A stretch of DNA of 64,000 bases from Bacteroidetes bacterium HGW-Bacteroidetes-5. GTDB taxonomy: Bacteria > Bacteroidota > Bacteroidia > Bacteroidales > UBA932. The stretch spans positions 1,240,001 to 1,304,000 of the forward strand of contig PHDC01000001.1 in the NCBI GenBank assembly GCA_002842515.1, read 5' to 3'. This document shows, one piece after another, positions 42,572-53,965 of this stretch. Below the pieces are notes generated by a model. The model was not told the DNA's origin. It saw nothing but the letters and a program-made list of their open reading frames with translations, and searched no databases. Each line of letters begins with the position of its first letter. The stretch's first letter is position 1. A program made the position numbers and the translations under genes.

Positions 42572-42697
42572 AACACACTTGCAAATAGCTATAAGACCTC
42601 TGCAGGACAAAACTATATTTAATAAACTTATGGTGTGTTATACAGTTACTGAATTATATTACATTATTTACGCATTTGGGCTTGTACAAAAAATAAG

Positions 42698-43771
42698 CTA
42701 AAACCATTTCATTTTCTTTAAATATAGAACCATCCCTGTAAAAATCAGAACTATCAGTAACCACAAAGCTGCATAGCCATATTTCCATTGTATCTCGGGC
42801 ATATTATGAAAATTCATACCATAAATTCCGGTAAGAAAAGTTAAGGGGATAAAGATGGTTGAAACTATTGTAAGGGTTTTCATTACCTGATTCATTCGAT
42901 GCCCTTGTACAGAAAAGAAAAGGTTAGTGCTGCTCTCTAAGGATGATTGTAAAATATCACAACTGTCTAGAAGGGTTAAGCATAGATCTTTGATCTCTAA
43001 AAAATACTTTAAATTCTTCTTTTCAATATACTTACTCTCTTGTCGTTCTACTATTTGCGAAAACTCTTTTAAAGGGAGGATAGATTTTTGAATAAAGTGA
43101 ACAAATTTTTTATGATTTTCTATCATCACCAGAGTGTTTGGCAACAACTCCTTTTTAGTATCGGTAAGATTCAAATTTTCAAGATCACTCTCTAATTGGT
43201 CTAATGTTCTAAAGTAGTTGTCAAGTATCGATTCAAGCATTCCATAGAGTAAATAGTCACAATTGCTCTCCCGGATAATGCCCTTGTCCTCTCTTAGCCT
43301 GAATCTCAGGTGTTCAAAAAAGTCTGCTTTTCTTTCCTGAAATGAAATTAAGAAGTTCTTGCCAAAAACAATACTAATCTGTTCCGTTACCAGTTCATTA
43401 TTTAAGGGAACAATAGATTTTAGCGTTAAAAACGAGTACCCTTCAAATTCTTGAAATTTAGGTCTTTGATTAACATCCAGAATGTCTTGAATTGCTAAGT
43501 TATGGATATCGAAACGACTACATATTGATGCAATGGTGTCGGAATCATTTAAGCCGTAAAGATTCAACCAATAGTTGAAATTATCATTTTGAAACGACTC
43601 AATGCTTGAGGGTGATATGTTTTTGGTCTCAATGCAATCACCCTTATTGTATTTAAATAGCTGAATATCTAATTCTTCTGCAGGCTTATTGCCCGTAAAA
43701 ATAAATTTACCGGGGTCTGTTTTTTTCCTGTTGAGAAGAGGTGGTTTCCTGAATGTTTTCCCTGTTTCCAT
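42698..43771 (-). CDS. corA: CorA-type magnesium/cobalt transporter
   Basis: A 357-residue protein with a large cytoplasmic N-terminal domain and two C-terminal transmembrane helices (about 295-315 and 330-350). The first helix ends in the hallmark YGMNFHNMPE, the GMN ion selectivity motif. CorA channels bring Mg2+ (and Co2+/Ni2+) in as homopentamers. It lies 48 bases downstream of the GH26-like gene and 126 bases upstream of the repeat kinase; no functional connection to either is evident. Confidence 0.95.
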   Translation of the reverse strand: METGKTFRKPPLLNRKKTDPGKFIFTGNKPAEELDIQLFKYNKGDCIETKNISPSSIESFQNDNFNYWLNLYGLNDSDTIASICSRFDIHNLAIQDILDVNQRPKFQEFEGYSFLTLKSIVPLNNELVTEQISIVFGKNFLISFQERKADFFEHLRFRLREDKGIIRESNCDYLLYGMLESILDNYFRTLDQLESDLENLNLTDTKKELLPNTLVMIENHKKFVHFIQKSILPLKEFSQIVERQESKYIEKKNLKYFLEIKDLCLTLLDSCDILQSSLESSTNLFFSVQGHRMNQVMKTLTIVSTIFIPLTFLTGIYGMNFHNMPEIQWKYGYAALWLLIVLIFTGMVLYLKKMKWF

Positions 43772-43819
43772 CTCATTGATTATTAAACTATTTGGACTAA
43801 TATATTGAACATATGACGT

Positions 43820-44995
43820 TTATTGTGCAATTTTTATATCGCTATAATTAGGCCAGGCAGATGTCGTCCTCTTGACTACTTTTAAAATTTCAGGATCATC
43901 TTTGAAATACCAATTCAATGTTTGATAGGTAGTTGTTGCATCGCTTGAACAATGGAAGAATACAAGGGACTTTACACCCGGATACCTTTTTGGAAAATCT
44001 ATAAGTGCCTCATTAAACCACTCTGCCCTATCACCGCCAACGGCAAGCGAACCAAACTCCGAAATAATGATGGGTTTATTGTATTTAGCCAGCAACTCGT
44101 AGTGTTTGGCAAAAATTTCATCAAATGTCCACCACTGGCTCCAGGGGGCAACTGTTCCGTAATTAAGTGTGCCCACTCCAATCCAGTCTACATAATCTTC
44201 ACCCGGGTAGTACTCATCGAACATTTTGTAGGCAGGATGGGGAGACCATATCCATATTACATTATCTGCTCCAACTGCCCTAAAGCGTTCTACAACGTGC
44301 TTCCAGGCTGCAATAAAATCTTCCGGCACATTGTTCTGAGGCCCCCACGGGTAACGATAGGGGTCGTTCATTTCGTGAGCGAAACGCAAAAAAATCAGTT
44401 TATTAAACAACTTTGCCTCAGTTGCCCATCTGTCTATATAAATATCGTACACGCCCCTGGCAATCGCTTTTAACCCATCCTTGTCTCTTACTTCCGGGTT
44501 AGGCAGGCCCGGCATAGCCTCCTTATCAAAATCTGTAAGCCACGGCTCCCAGGTAACAATAGGGATAGATCCAATATTATGGATAGAGTTTAACTCTGTG
44601 GCCGGAAATCGTTGGTTACGATTGCTCCCCCAGGCTGTATATATGTGTATCAGCGGGAAAACTGTTTTTAAAGAGTCCTCAAGTTCTGCAATGGGTTGAA
44701 AAGTCTCTGATGTTTTGTCGTCATAAGCTCCCAAAAGAATTTTATCCGGCAAGAGTAATTTACTCTTATCTGACCTATACTTATCAAACCATTTCAACTC
44801 TATTAATCTTGATTTTTCACGCTTACCCAAAATAAATTTGTTCTCTATTAATGAGATGCCCGAACTGATTTTGGAGAAGAGATCTTCGGCCGGGCCGGAT
44901 GACTCTTTTCCAATAAAAGTAAGTCCGGCTACCATAAGTACGCCTAATACCAGCGCAGCAACAATAATTACTATTCTATAAATGTACTTTTTCAT
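43820..44995 (-). CDS. Membrane-anchored GH26-like glycoside hydrolase
   Basis: A 391-residue protein with an N-terminal transmembrane anchor (about 7-29) and a TIM-barrel domain resembling GH26 beta-mannanases. The acid/base glutamate is expected in FLRFAHEMNDPYRYPWG and the nucleophile in PIIISEFGSLAVGG; WEPW and WIWSPHPAY are further sugar-site landmarks. The catalytic domain should face the periplasm. Its start overlaps the GT2 stop in an ATGA. By analogy with BcsZ in cellulose and PgaB or AlgL in other systems, it probably trims the exopolysaccharide made by the neighbouring synthase. The substrate is not known, but a beta-1,4-mannan-like or related glycan is a reasonable guess. Confidence 0.85.
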   Translation of the reverse strand: MKKYIYRIVIIVAALVLGVLMVAGLTFIGKESSGPAEDLFSKISSGISLIENKFILGKREKSRLIELKWFDKYRSDKSKLLLPDKILLGAYDDKTSETFQPIAELEDSLKTVFPLIHIYTAWGSNRNQRFPATELNSIHNIGSIPIVTWEPWLTDFDKEAMPGLPNPEVRDKDGLKAIARGVYDIYIDRWATEAKLFNKLIFLRFAHEMNDPYRYPWGPQNNVPEDFIAAWKHVVERFRAVGADNVIWIWSPHPAYKMFDEYYPGEDYVDWIGVGTLNYGTVAPWSQWWTFDEIFAKHYELLAKYNKPIIISEFGSLAVGGDRAEWFNEALIDFPKRYPGVKSLVFFHCSSDATTTYQTLNWYFKDDPEILKVVKRTTSAWPNYSDIKIAQ

Positions 44996-46563
44996 ATCTT
45001 TTCCCAGGGATTTTCGGATTTTAGTTTAATCGACTCTATTACTGCATAAATAGCTCCAAGTGCAAGCAAAAAAGGAATTGTTGCAAAGGCAATCATACCA
45101 TATGCCCTTTCGCTTGTAGATACTAGTTCTACATCTGAAAGCAAATAGCGTCTTTCGTAAATTGTATATGTTAAGGTAATTATAAAAATTACAATATGCA
45201 TTAAAACAGGTCTGGCAAATGGGGACATTTTGCTAATTACAGCCTGTTTGGCAGTAGGTATATAGGGGATCTCTTTGTTAACCAGAGATAATAGAGTCCC
45301 TTTCAAAAAGATAGGCCAACAGGCAAATTTTTGTATCATTCCCCTAAAATGAAGGCCTCTCTCTATAGCCGGATGGCACATCCACCGTTGTACAAAGAGG
45401 TAGATCCAAACCGAAAATATAAGCACCGGCATTCCTTGTAATATAAATTCAATAAAATACATTTTGGCGGGGACAACTCCAAACCATAAATAGAGGAATG
45501 GAATGATCAGATAAAAAAGTGTTGTCAGACCCTCCAGATAGTATGTACCAATTGTTATATAGGAAACTTTTTGCCAAAAACTCAATTTTTTAAAAAGACG
45601 GGGAACCTCTGCAAACAGCACTTCGTGAACTCCCCTCGCCCATTTTAGCTGTTGTTTGCAAAAAGAGCCGAAATCTTCCGGTACTAAGCCTCGGCTTACA
45701 ATTACTGGATGATAAACAGATCGCCATCCGGCTGCGTGAATACGAATAGCCGTAACAAGATCTTCGGCCAAACCAATGCCGTGACCTCCTATTGACTCCA
45801 GAGCTTTTCGTCTGAATGTGCAATTTGCTCCAATGGCCACGCTGGAATTATACCCGTGTAAACTCATTTGAGTCGGGCCATAAAATGTATAGGTCTGTTC
45901 TGCGGCAGCTCTGGCTGTAAATGACCTGTATTGATTATAGTAAGCTTGAGATACCTGGACATATCCAACTTGTTTATCATCAAAGAATCCCAGTACCTCA
46001 TCAAGAAAATTGGGAAAAGGAATGTGATCCGGGTCTAAAACCAAAATAAACTCCTCATCTGTCAATGTCAGCGCCTTATTTATTTTCCCGGCTTTGGCAC
46101 CGGGTAATCCTACCAGATTTAGCCATATCGCTCCATATTTTTCTGCTACCTCACGAAAGCCGGAATCTTGTGTATCATCAAGTAAATATGTCTTATGAGG
46201 ATAAGAAATATTGGCACAAGCTTCCAGTGTTTTTTCAAACATAGATAGTGGTTCTCCGGGTGAACTGGTTGTGAATATTGCAACCCGAACATCTTTAGGG
46301 GGTGCCGTCTTTTGAGGTTTTTTAATGCCAAGATAGTTAATCCAGATAAGTATAATGCGCAGCATACCATACCAGAAAATAACGGAGAGAATTATATACA
46401 AAATTAAGTTGCCAACGTGCTCCTCTCTGAACCACCAGTTAGCAAGACGAATAATTGATATAACCCCGGCTACGACAAGTGCACCAAGAAAATACAATTC
46501 AACTCTTGAAGGTTCTTTGGACTCTCGGAATGTCCATAAATCTTTGGTACTATCTTTTATCAT
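44992..46563 (-). CDS. Processive GT2 exopolysaccharide synthase (cellulose-synthase-like)
   Basis: A 523-residue membrane glycosyltransferase. Two N-terminal helices (about 25-75) precede the GT-A domain, with the donor motif DPDHIPFP (D-x-D), the base aspartate region GLAEDLVTAIRIH and the acceptor motif QQLKWARG (Q-x-x-R/K-W). Four or more C-terminal helices (about 330-515) follow. No PilZ domain is present, so it lacks the direct c-di-GMP switch of BcsA. It overlaps the upstream TPR/barrel gene by 14 bases and the downstream GH26 gene by 4 bases, so the three form one operon. Confidence 0.92.
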   Translation of the reverse strand: MIKDSTKDLWTFRESKEPSRVELYFLGALVVAGVISIIRLANWWFREEHVGNLILYIILSVIFWYGMLRIILIWINYLGIKKPQKTAPPKDVRVAIFTTSSPGEPLSMFEKTLEACANISYPHKTYLLDDTQDSGFREVAEKYGAIWLNLVGLPGAKAGKINKALTLTDEEFILVLDPDHIPFPNFLDEVLGFFDDKQVGYVQVSQAYYNQYRSFTARAAAEQTYTFYGPTQMSLHGYNSSVAIGANCTFRRKALESIGGHGIGLAEDLVTAIRIHAAGWRSVYHPVIVSRGLVPEDFGSFCKQQLKWARGVHEVLFAEVPRLFKKLSFWQKVSYITIGTYYLEGLTTLFYLIIPFLYLWFGVVPAKMYFIEFILQGMPVLIFSVWIYLFVQRWMCHPAIERGLHFRGMIQKFACWPIFLKGTLLSLVNKEIPYIPTAKQAVISKMSPFARPVLMHIVIFIITLTYTIYERRYLLSDVELVSTSERAYGMIAFATIPFLLALGAIYAVIESIKLKSENPWEKI

Positions 46564-48067
46564 TCCAGAAATTCATTTTCAAGCCGGCACCAAGTGTATG
46601 GCTATCATACCATATTGTTTTAAAATAGATATATTCTGCACTCAGCAATATTTTTTGTGACAATCTCCAGTTTATTGTACTCTTTAAATCAAGAGGAGTG
46701 TACTTAGTATTTGTAAATATTTTCTCTACTCCACCCTGCTGAGAATTACCCGTTTGATATTGAAAAAATTCCGGATAGTCGATTTTTGAGTATACTCCCA
46801 CATTTGCGTTAAATGAGATTGTTATGGAGGAACCTAATTTTAAATCACCTTTAGCCAGGAGTGAGTTTCCAATTTGATTCTCCGGTGTAAAGTAAGGGTC
46901 ATAAACTCCCGGATATCTGTTAATCTGGCTCGTTGGGGATGTGTTTGCAGCCTCCGGATTTTCCAGCACAAACCTGTTCTCTTTTGACCAGGCTGCCAAA
47001 AAAGCATATCCAATTTCAAATTTTAATGCGCTTGTACGCAAAATGGGAAATAAAGTCCAGATACTAAACCACTGCACATAATTTTTGTCTTCAAAAAGCT
47101 GATGCCTGAATGTTACTTTACCTTTAAACTTATCTCCTGTTTCCCGGCCCAGTGATGCAGTATAATTTGTTTGCATAACATTCCGAGTCAAACTTTTGAG
47201 CGTATACATATAGGGTGATAGGTCTATATTCCCGGTAATTTCAAAATCGTTTAAAATCTTTTGCCTGATTTCAACTCCTGCCGTATAAGGAGCCTTTGTT
47301 GCCCAGGAGTTTTGAAATACTCCTACTCTCATTAAAACTTCTGTTTTGCTTTTTATAAAAGCTGTTTTATTAGTAAACTCTAAAAGGCGGGCATTCAGAT
47401 TTCCATCAAACGATCTGTTTTGGAATTGAACTCCGGGCTGAAGCCAGGCCGACTGATAAAAACCGCTCTCTATGCTTGTTTGTATAGATTCAAGTGGTTG
47501 TGAATCACTATATTTTGACAACCCGATCTTAAGGTAAGGCGATCTATTTTGACGCACCTCCTTAATAAGATCTATTGCCTGCTGGTTAGTCGGATAATTT
47601 TTATGGACAACATTCAAATACTTCAAAGAGCTTTCCTGACTTTTACCCTGCCAATAGGCAATTTTTCCCAACATCAGGTTACACTCTGCATCTTCAGGTT
47701 CCTGCTTTAGGTACTTTAGCAAATAGAGCTTTGCATCATTGAGTTGATTCAATTCAAAAAGGATTCTACCATAGTCAAGGTTTAAAACTTGAAGATTCGG
47801 GTATCTCTCTATTGAAGCCTTAAAATAGCTGTGTGTTGCCTCAAAATCTTTCGACCAGTAAAGCGCCTGACCTCGAAGGCGAATTACGTGAACGTTCCCC
47901 GGGTAAGATTTTTCGCAAGACCTTAATATCATTATGGCCTCACTAATCTTCTTTTCATTCATCAGTTGCCTGGCTGTTCCCAGAGAGTCGTAGAGACCTT
48001 GCGATTGGGAGAAAGCCAATTGATTAATAAATAAAAATATTAGAAACAGAATAATCTCTCTTCTCAT
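46550..48067 (-). CDS. TPR plus YaiO-like outer-membrane beta-barrel protein
   Basis: A 505-residue exported protein. A signal peptide (1-20, cleavage AFS|Q) leads to about four tetratricopeptide repeats (about 25-175; AIMILRSCEKSYPGN, HSYFKASIERYPNL), then a beta-barrel (about 185-505) of the YaiO type ending AGLKMNFWN. This is the organisation of exopolysaccharide export proteins such as BcsC, PgaA and AlgK-AlgE: periplasmic TPRs feeding an outer-membrane pore. It is the first gene of the GT2-GH26 operon, preceded by a 132-base gap. Confidence 0.87.
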   Translation of the reverse strand: MRREIILFLIFLFINQLAFSQSQGLYDSLGTARQLMNEKKISEAIMILRSCEKSYPGNVHVIRLRGQALYWSKDFEATHSYFKASIERYPNLQVLNLDYGRILFELNQLNDAKLYLLKYLKQEPEDAECNLMLGKIAYWQGKSQESSLKYLNVVHKNYPTNQQAIDLIKEVRQNRSPYLKIGLSKYSDSQPLESIQTSIESGFYQSAWLQPGVQFQNRSFDGNLNARLLEFTNKTAFIKSKTEVLMRVGVFQNSWATKAPYTAGVEIRQKILNDFEITGNIDLSPYMYTLKSLTRNVMQTNYTASLGRETGDKFKGKVTFRHQLFEDKNYVQWFSIWTLFPILRTSALKFEIGYAFLAAWSKENRFVLENPEAANTSPTSQINRYPGVYDPYFTPENQIGNSLLAKGDLKLGSSITISFNANVGVYSKIDYPEFFQYQTGNSQQGGVEKIFTNTKYTPLDLKSTINWRLSQKILLSAEYIYFKTIWYDSHTLGAGLKMNFWNDKR

Positions 48068-48199
48068 ATTTAACCTTGATTTATTACATGCCTGTTACAA
48101 TACAACAAACATTTAAGTTTAAAGTTAAATATAAGTATTTTATTGCCGGTTGCTGCTATGATTTATTTCTGCAATTTTTATTTAAGCGTATTATTATTC

Positions 48200-49681
48200 T
48201 CATTTCTTAATCTCATTAGATTGGTTAATCCAATTTATAATATCATTAATAACCACCTCGGATATAGTCTCTTCAATATCTCCATACTCTTCAATCTCTC
48301 CTGTGATACAACTCTGGAGTAGATGGTTTCTGTTTTTGTAGAGTTTCGTACTAACTCTTGTGTTGCCTCCTGAAATTAGTGCTTGCTCAATGAGGCCAAG
48401 GTTGTATGGCAACACCTGAATATCTTTATCTCCAATCAAGGCAAAAACGGGACACTTTACATTTTTAAGAGTTTCTGACGGGTTGTGAAATAGATCGTAT
48501 CGCATAAAAGGTATTAATAACTTGGCGTAGTCAGATATTTTAAGCGGAGAGGAGAGACCTATCTTCTCCCTTTCGCTTTGGGTAAGAGCAGAGACTCTTG
48601 AATCGAAAGATGCCAGATTCCTTTTAATCTCTTCTTTCGCAATACTATCATTTACAGAGTTTTTAAATATCTCTATTGTGCTATCCAGTATATCCCTGTT
48701 AAGAGCAATCCCGTCTGTAGAGACCCCGGCTGACTTATAGATAGCATCACACTGCTCGAATATAACCTCTCTTAATGAAACTGCAGAGCCTGCCATCAAT
48801 ACAATAAAAGCAGTGCTGTTGTTAATAGTTGCGGTAATCGGAGCAATCTCTGCTCCCAGGCTGTGTCCTATAAGCCCTATTCTTGAAGAGTCAACATCTG
48901 ATCTGCTTTTAAGATAATCAATCGCACTGGAAGCATCAAAAGCGTGATCTCTCACCGTTGCATTTTTAAAACTACCTTTAGATAATCCGGCCCCCCTGTC
49001 GTCATAACGTAATACTGCAAAACCGGCACGAGTGAGATAGTCTGCAATTACCAGAAATACTTTATGACCAAAGATGGTCTGGTTTCTGTCAGATGGTCCG
49101 GAGCCCGAAATGAGGACAACCGCCGGTGCATTATCTGCCCCAAATGGCTTTGTAAATGTGCCACTAAGCGATATCTGCTCCTTTGTGTTTATAAAGCATA
49201 CATTTTCTGAATGATACGGATATGGTTTTTTTGGCTCCTGAGGCCTCTTGGCTATATGGAAAGGAAATTCATTGCATTTTGATAAATTCAGTGCCATACC
49301 CCGGGAACCCGGGTTTCCGAAAATTCCTTTGAGTATTGTTTTTTGTTTTGAAACAGTGTCTGTGATTAACCGGCCTTTAAATTTAATTGCCAACATATCT
49401 ATTTCAATTGATATTGAGTCTCCATCTGCTAAAATTCTATCTATGTTTATATTGTAGCTTTTCTGGTCTACACTGTGCATTACAGCATCATATTCACCAT
49501 TAGCCAATGATGAAATTTCAAATGCTATAGTGAGTTTTATTTTTGGATTAATGTTAAGGTCTCCACACCATTTTCCGACAAATGGATCTTTGGATTTTTC
49601 CCCCTCTATTACAGAGTTTTCTTTTGCAATCATACTGATTGAGAAAAGAGTAATAAATAATGTAACAAATAATTTTTTCAT
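48200..49681 (-). CDS. Exported alpha/beta-hydrolase (S33-like)
   Basis: A 493-residue protein with a signal peptide starting MKKLFVTLFI and ending near ISMIAKEN. An N-terminal beta domain (about 25-165) precedes an alpha/beta hydrolase (about 190-490) with the oxyanion motif LISGSGPSDRNQ, the nucleophile elbow GHSLGAE, VLRYDDRGAG and a Cys-Asp region GDKD typical of the catalytic acid. Such proteins act as peptidases or esterases. The start is placed at 49681; a longer frame to 49759 adds a stretch without similarity to a signal peptide. The gene is divergent from the lytS-like gene. Confidence 0.83.
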   Translation of the reverse strand: MKKLFVTLFITLFSISMIAKENSVIEGEKSKDPFVGKWCGDLNINPKIKLTIAFEISSLANGEYDAVMHSVDQKSYNINIDRILADGDSISIEIDMLAIKFKGRLITDTVSKQKTILKGIFGNPGSRGMALNLSKCNEFPFHIAKRPQEPKKPYPYHSENVCFINTKEQISLSGTFTKPFGADNAPAVVLISGSGPSDRNQTIFGHKVFLVIADYLTRAGFAVLRYDDRGAGLSKGSFKNATVRDHAFDASSAIDYLKSRSDVDSSRIGLIGHSLGAEIAPITATINNSTAFIVLMAGSAVSLREVIFEQCDAIYKSAGVSTDGIALNRDILDSTIEIFKNSVNDSIAKEEIKRNLASFDSRVSALTQSEREKIGLSSPLKISDYAKLLIPFMRYDLFHNPSETLKNVKCPVFALIGDKDIQVLPYNLGLIEQALISGGNTRVSTKLYKNRNHLLQSCITGEIEEYGDIEETISEVVINDIINWINQSNEIKK

Positions 49682-49711
49682 ATGATTTTGGTTTTTTAAT
49701 TTTAACTGCAG

Positions 49712-49742
49712 CGAAAGTAGAGGCATCTCAATCTTTGTGCAA
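49712..49742 (-). promoter_or_regulatory. Predicted promoter of the exported alpha/beta-hydrolase
   Basis: On the minus strand TTG (49742-49740) is followed after 20 bases by TACTTTCG (49719-49712), fitting the -33/-7 pattern with one mismatch. Transcription would start near 49706, about 25 bases before the ATG at 49681. This placement also supports that ATG over the longer frame. Confidence 0.55.
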
Positions 49743-49922
49743 CTTTTTGTGACCAACAACTTTACAACTGTTCAAACCATAATATTTCTAATACAAACCT
49801 CGTTTATCCATAAAATGTGGTACTTTAGATATAATTAATGTGATTTCGTCAATCTTCGATTTCTTAATAGATTAATAAATTTATATTTGAGTCGTAATTA
49901 CTAAACTAATGTTAATCAGATA

Positions 49923-50963
49923 ATGAATATTTTAAAACATAAGGAGTATATAGTACATTCTGTAATCTGGATAGCGGGCTTTATCATTGTTGCCGGATTT
50001 GTACAAACAATAGGAAATGTAAGGAGGGAAATGGGAGACTTCATCTACCCGGTAGCTGTGGGGACACTCTTCAGTATTACCCTTTTTTACACAATATCTT
50101 CCAGATTGATTGGCAGACACAGTTTAAAAAAATCAAATTCGCTCTTTTTCACACAAATAACTATCGCCCTTTTAGGTTTAACTGTTGTTGAGACAGTTGT
50201 AGATTACTCCCTCTTTCCGGCATACTACTCTACAGAGAGTGAATCACTTTATAGTCAGTTTGTGGTTACTCTCGTATTCAATCTATTTATCCTGGCAGTT
50301 GCTCTGGGTTATGGCTTCATTAAGATGTGGTTTAAATCTGAAAGGCAAAAACAGGAGCTGAAATCACAAAAACTATCTGCAGAGCTGGACTTTTTGAAAG
50401 CTCAGGTAAACCCTCATATGTTGTTTAATATGCTTAATATGGCATACTCCAGTGCAACAACTTATGGAGATGAGAGAACTGCCGATATTATTGAAAAAAT
50501 ATCTTCCCAGCTGCGTTATGTACTATATGACAGCAATATAAACAGTGTGTCTATAAGAAAAGAGATAGATCATATTGAGGGATTTGTTGCTCTTCAAAAG
50601 ATGCGGATATCTGCAGATATGCCAGTTAAGATTAAACTGGATATAAGCACAGACAACGAAAGTTATCAAATACCACCACTTCTATTAATCCCTTTTATTG
50701 AGAATGCATTTAAATACGGAATATCATTTCATAACCCAACCGAGATAATAATTAAAATAGAATGCAGAGACAACACCCTGAATCTAGTTGTTAAAAATCC
50801 TGTTATTAAGAGGGAGAGAACCAGTCAATCTGATGGTTTTTCCGGGATTGGTCTGGAGAATGTACGCAAACGACTCAATATACTCTACCCGTCAAATCAT
50901 ATTCTAAAGATATCGAATGAAGGAGAGATATTTATTGTTAACTTGACACTCAATCTCAAATAA
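49923..50963 (+). CDS. LytS-type sensor histidine kinase
   Basis: A 346-residue membrane kinase with four transmembrane helices in the first 145 residues (around 12-28, 38-60, 78-98, 115-140), a short coiled coil and the His_kinase domain with His in LKAQVNPHMLFNML (near residue 170), followed by a compact HATPase (IPPLLLIPFIENAFKYG, SGIGLENVRKRL). No extracytoplasmic sensor domain is present. It forms a pair with the LytTR regulator 6 bases downstream. The upstream sequence has a perfect -7 match TATATTTG at 49882-49889 without a clear -33 partner. Confidence 0.93.
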   Translation: MNILKHKEYIVHSVIWIAGFIIVAGFVQTIGNVRREMGDFIYPVAVGTLFSITLFYTISSRLIGRHSLKKSNSLFFTQITIALLGLTVVETVVDYSLFPAYYSTESESLYSQFVVTLVFNLFILAVALGYGFIKMWFKSERQKQELKSQKLSAELDFLKAQVNPHMLFNMLNMAYSSATTYGDERTADIIEKISSQLRYVLYDSNINSVSIRKEIDHIEGFVALQKMRISADMPVKIKLDISTDNESYQIPPLLLIPFIENAFKYGISFHNPTEIIIKIECRDNTLNLVVKNPVIKRERTSQSDGFSGIGLENVRKRLNILYPSNHILKISNEGEIFIVNLTLNLK

Positions 50964-50969
50964 CAAAAT

Positions 50970-51701
50970 ATGAAATGTATAATTGTGGACGATGAGCCAT
51001 TCGCCATAGAGCTATTGAGATCTTATGTAGAGAAAACTGAATCTCTGGAACTCGTAGGCACATTTTCCAATCCTGTAAAAGCTCACTCTTTTCTGATGAA
51101 AAATAGTGTAGATCTAGTTTTTCTTGACATAAATATGCCGGAGCTTACAGGAATACAGCTAATTAAGTCGCTCGCACACTCTCCGGTAATTATCTTTACA
51201 ACTGCTTATACAGAATATGGTGTAGAGAGTTATGACTACAATACTGCCGATTATCTGCTAAAGCCAATAAGATACGATCGCTTTCTAAGGGCAGTTAATA
51301 AAGCATCTGAAATATTAACTAAAGCAAGCGAAACAATCTCGGCTTCGAGCCCTATTAACAGAGATTACAAAAACCTGGTTGTAACACCAGGAGCAGATGA
51401 TAGAGTAATCAATCTTAAAAGTGGCAGCAAAATACATCGGGTTGGAGTCTCTTCGATTCTATATGTTGAGGCATGTGGAAACTATATGATTTTCCACACC
51501 GGTAAGGAGAAAATCTTATCTCTTTTAACTATGAAAGATGCGCTTGATCTATTGCCAAAAGAGCAATTTGTTCGCATTCACAAATCTTTTATCATCTCAA
51601 TTGCTGCTATTGAAGTAGTAGAGAGAGCACAGGTATCTGTTAAAGGGGTAAAAATACCTGTTGGCTCAATATACCGGGAGCAACTTCTTGCCCGTCTTTA
51701 G
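50970..51701 (+). CDS. LytTR-family response regulator
   Basis: A 243-residue regulator: receiver domain (about 1-115, acidic pair D7-D8, phospho-acceptor in VFLDINMPELTG) and a C-terminal LytTR DNA-binding domain (about 145-240; ILYVEACGNYMIFHTG, FVRIHKSFIIS). It acts with the LytS-like kinase encoded 6 bases upstream. LytTR proteins bind pairs of direct repeats near promoters; none was identified in the window with confidence. The gene is convergent with katG (8 bases apart). Targets may include the neighbouring exported hydrolase gene, which is divergent from the pair, but this is inference. Confidence 0.95.
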   Translation: MKCIIVDDEPFAIELLRSYVEKTESLELVGTFSNPVKAHSFLMKNSVDLVFLDINMPELTGIQLIKSLAHSPVIIFTTAYTEYGVESYDYNTADYLLKPIRYDRFLRAVNKASEILTKASETISASSPINRDYKNLVVTPGADDRVINLKSGSKIHRVGVSSILYVEACGNYMIFHTGKEKILSLLTMKDALDLLPKEQFVRIHKSFIISIAAIEVVERAQVSVKGVKIPVGSIYREQLLARL

Positions 51702-51709
51702 CATCAATA

Positions 51710-53908
<2,199 letters not shown>

Positions 53909-53965
53909 TTATTACTTTTCAAAGTACATCGAACAACTTAAACGCATAATGGCATCTTTATATGG

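Noticed and set aside
43952-44473. A 173-codon plus-strand frame opposite the GH26-like gene
   Set aside because: It lies wholly antisense to a gene with clear catalytic motifs, its product has no domain or signal, and its length is explained by the codon bias of the real strand.
49882-49889. TATATTTG ahead of the lytS-like gene as a full promoter
   Set aside because: The -7 box matches perfectly but no TTG occurs at 19-21 bases upstream, so only the box is mentioned in the gene entry.
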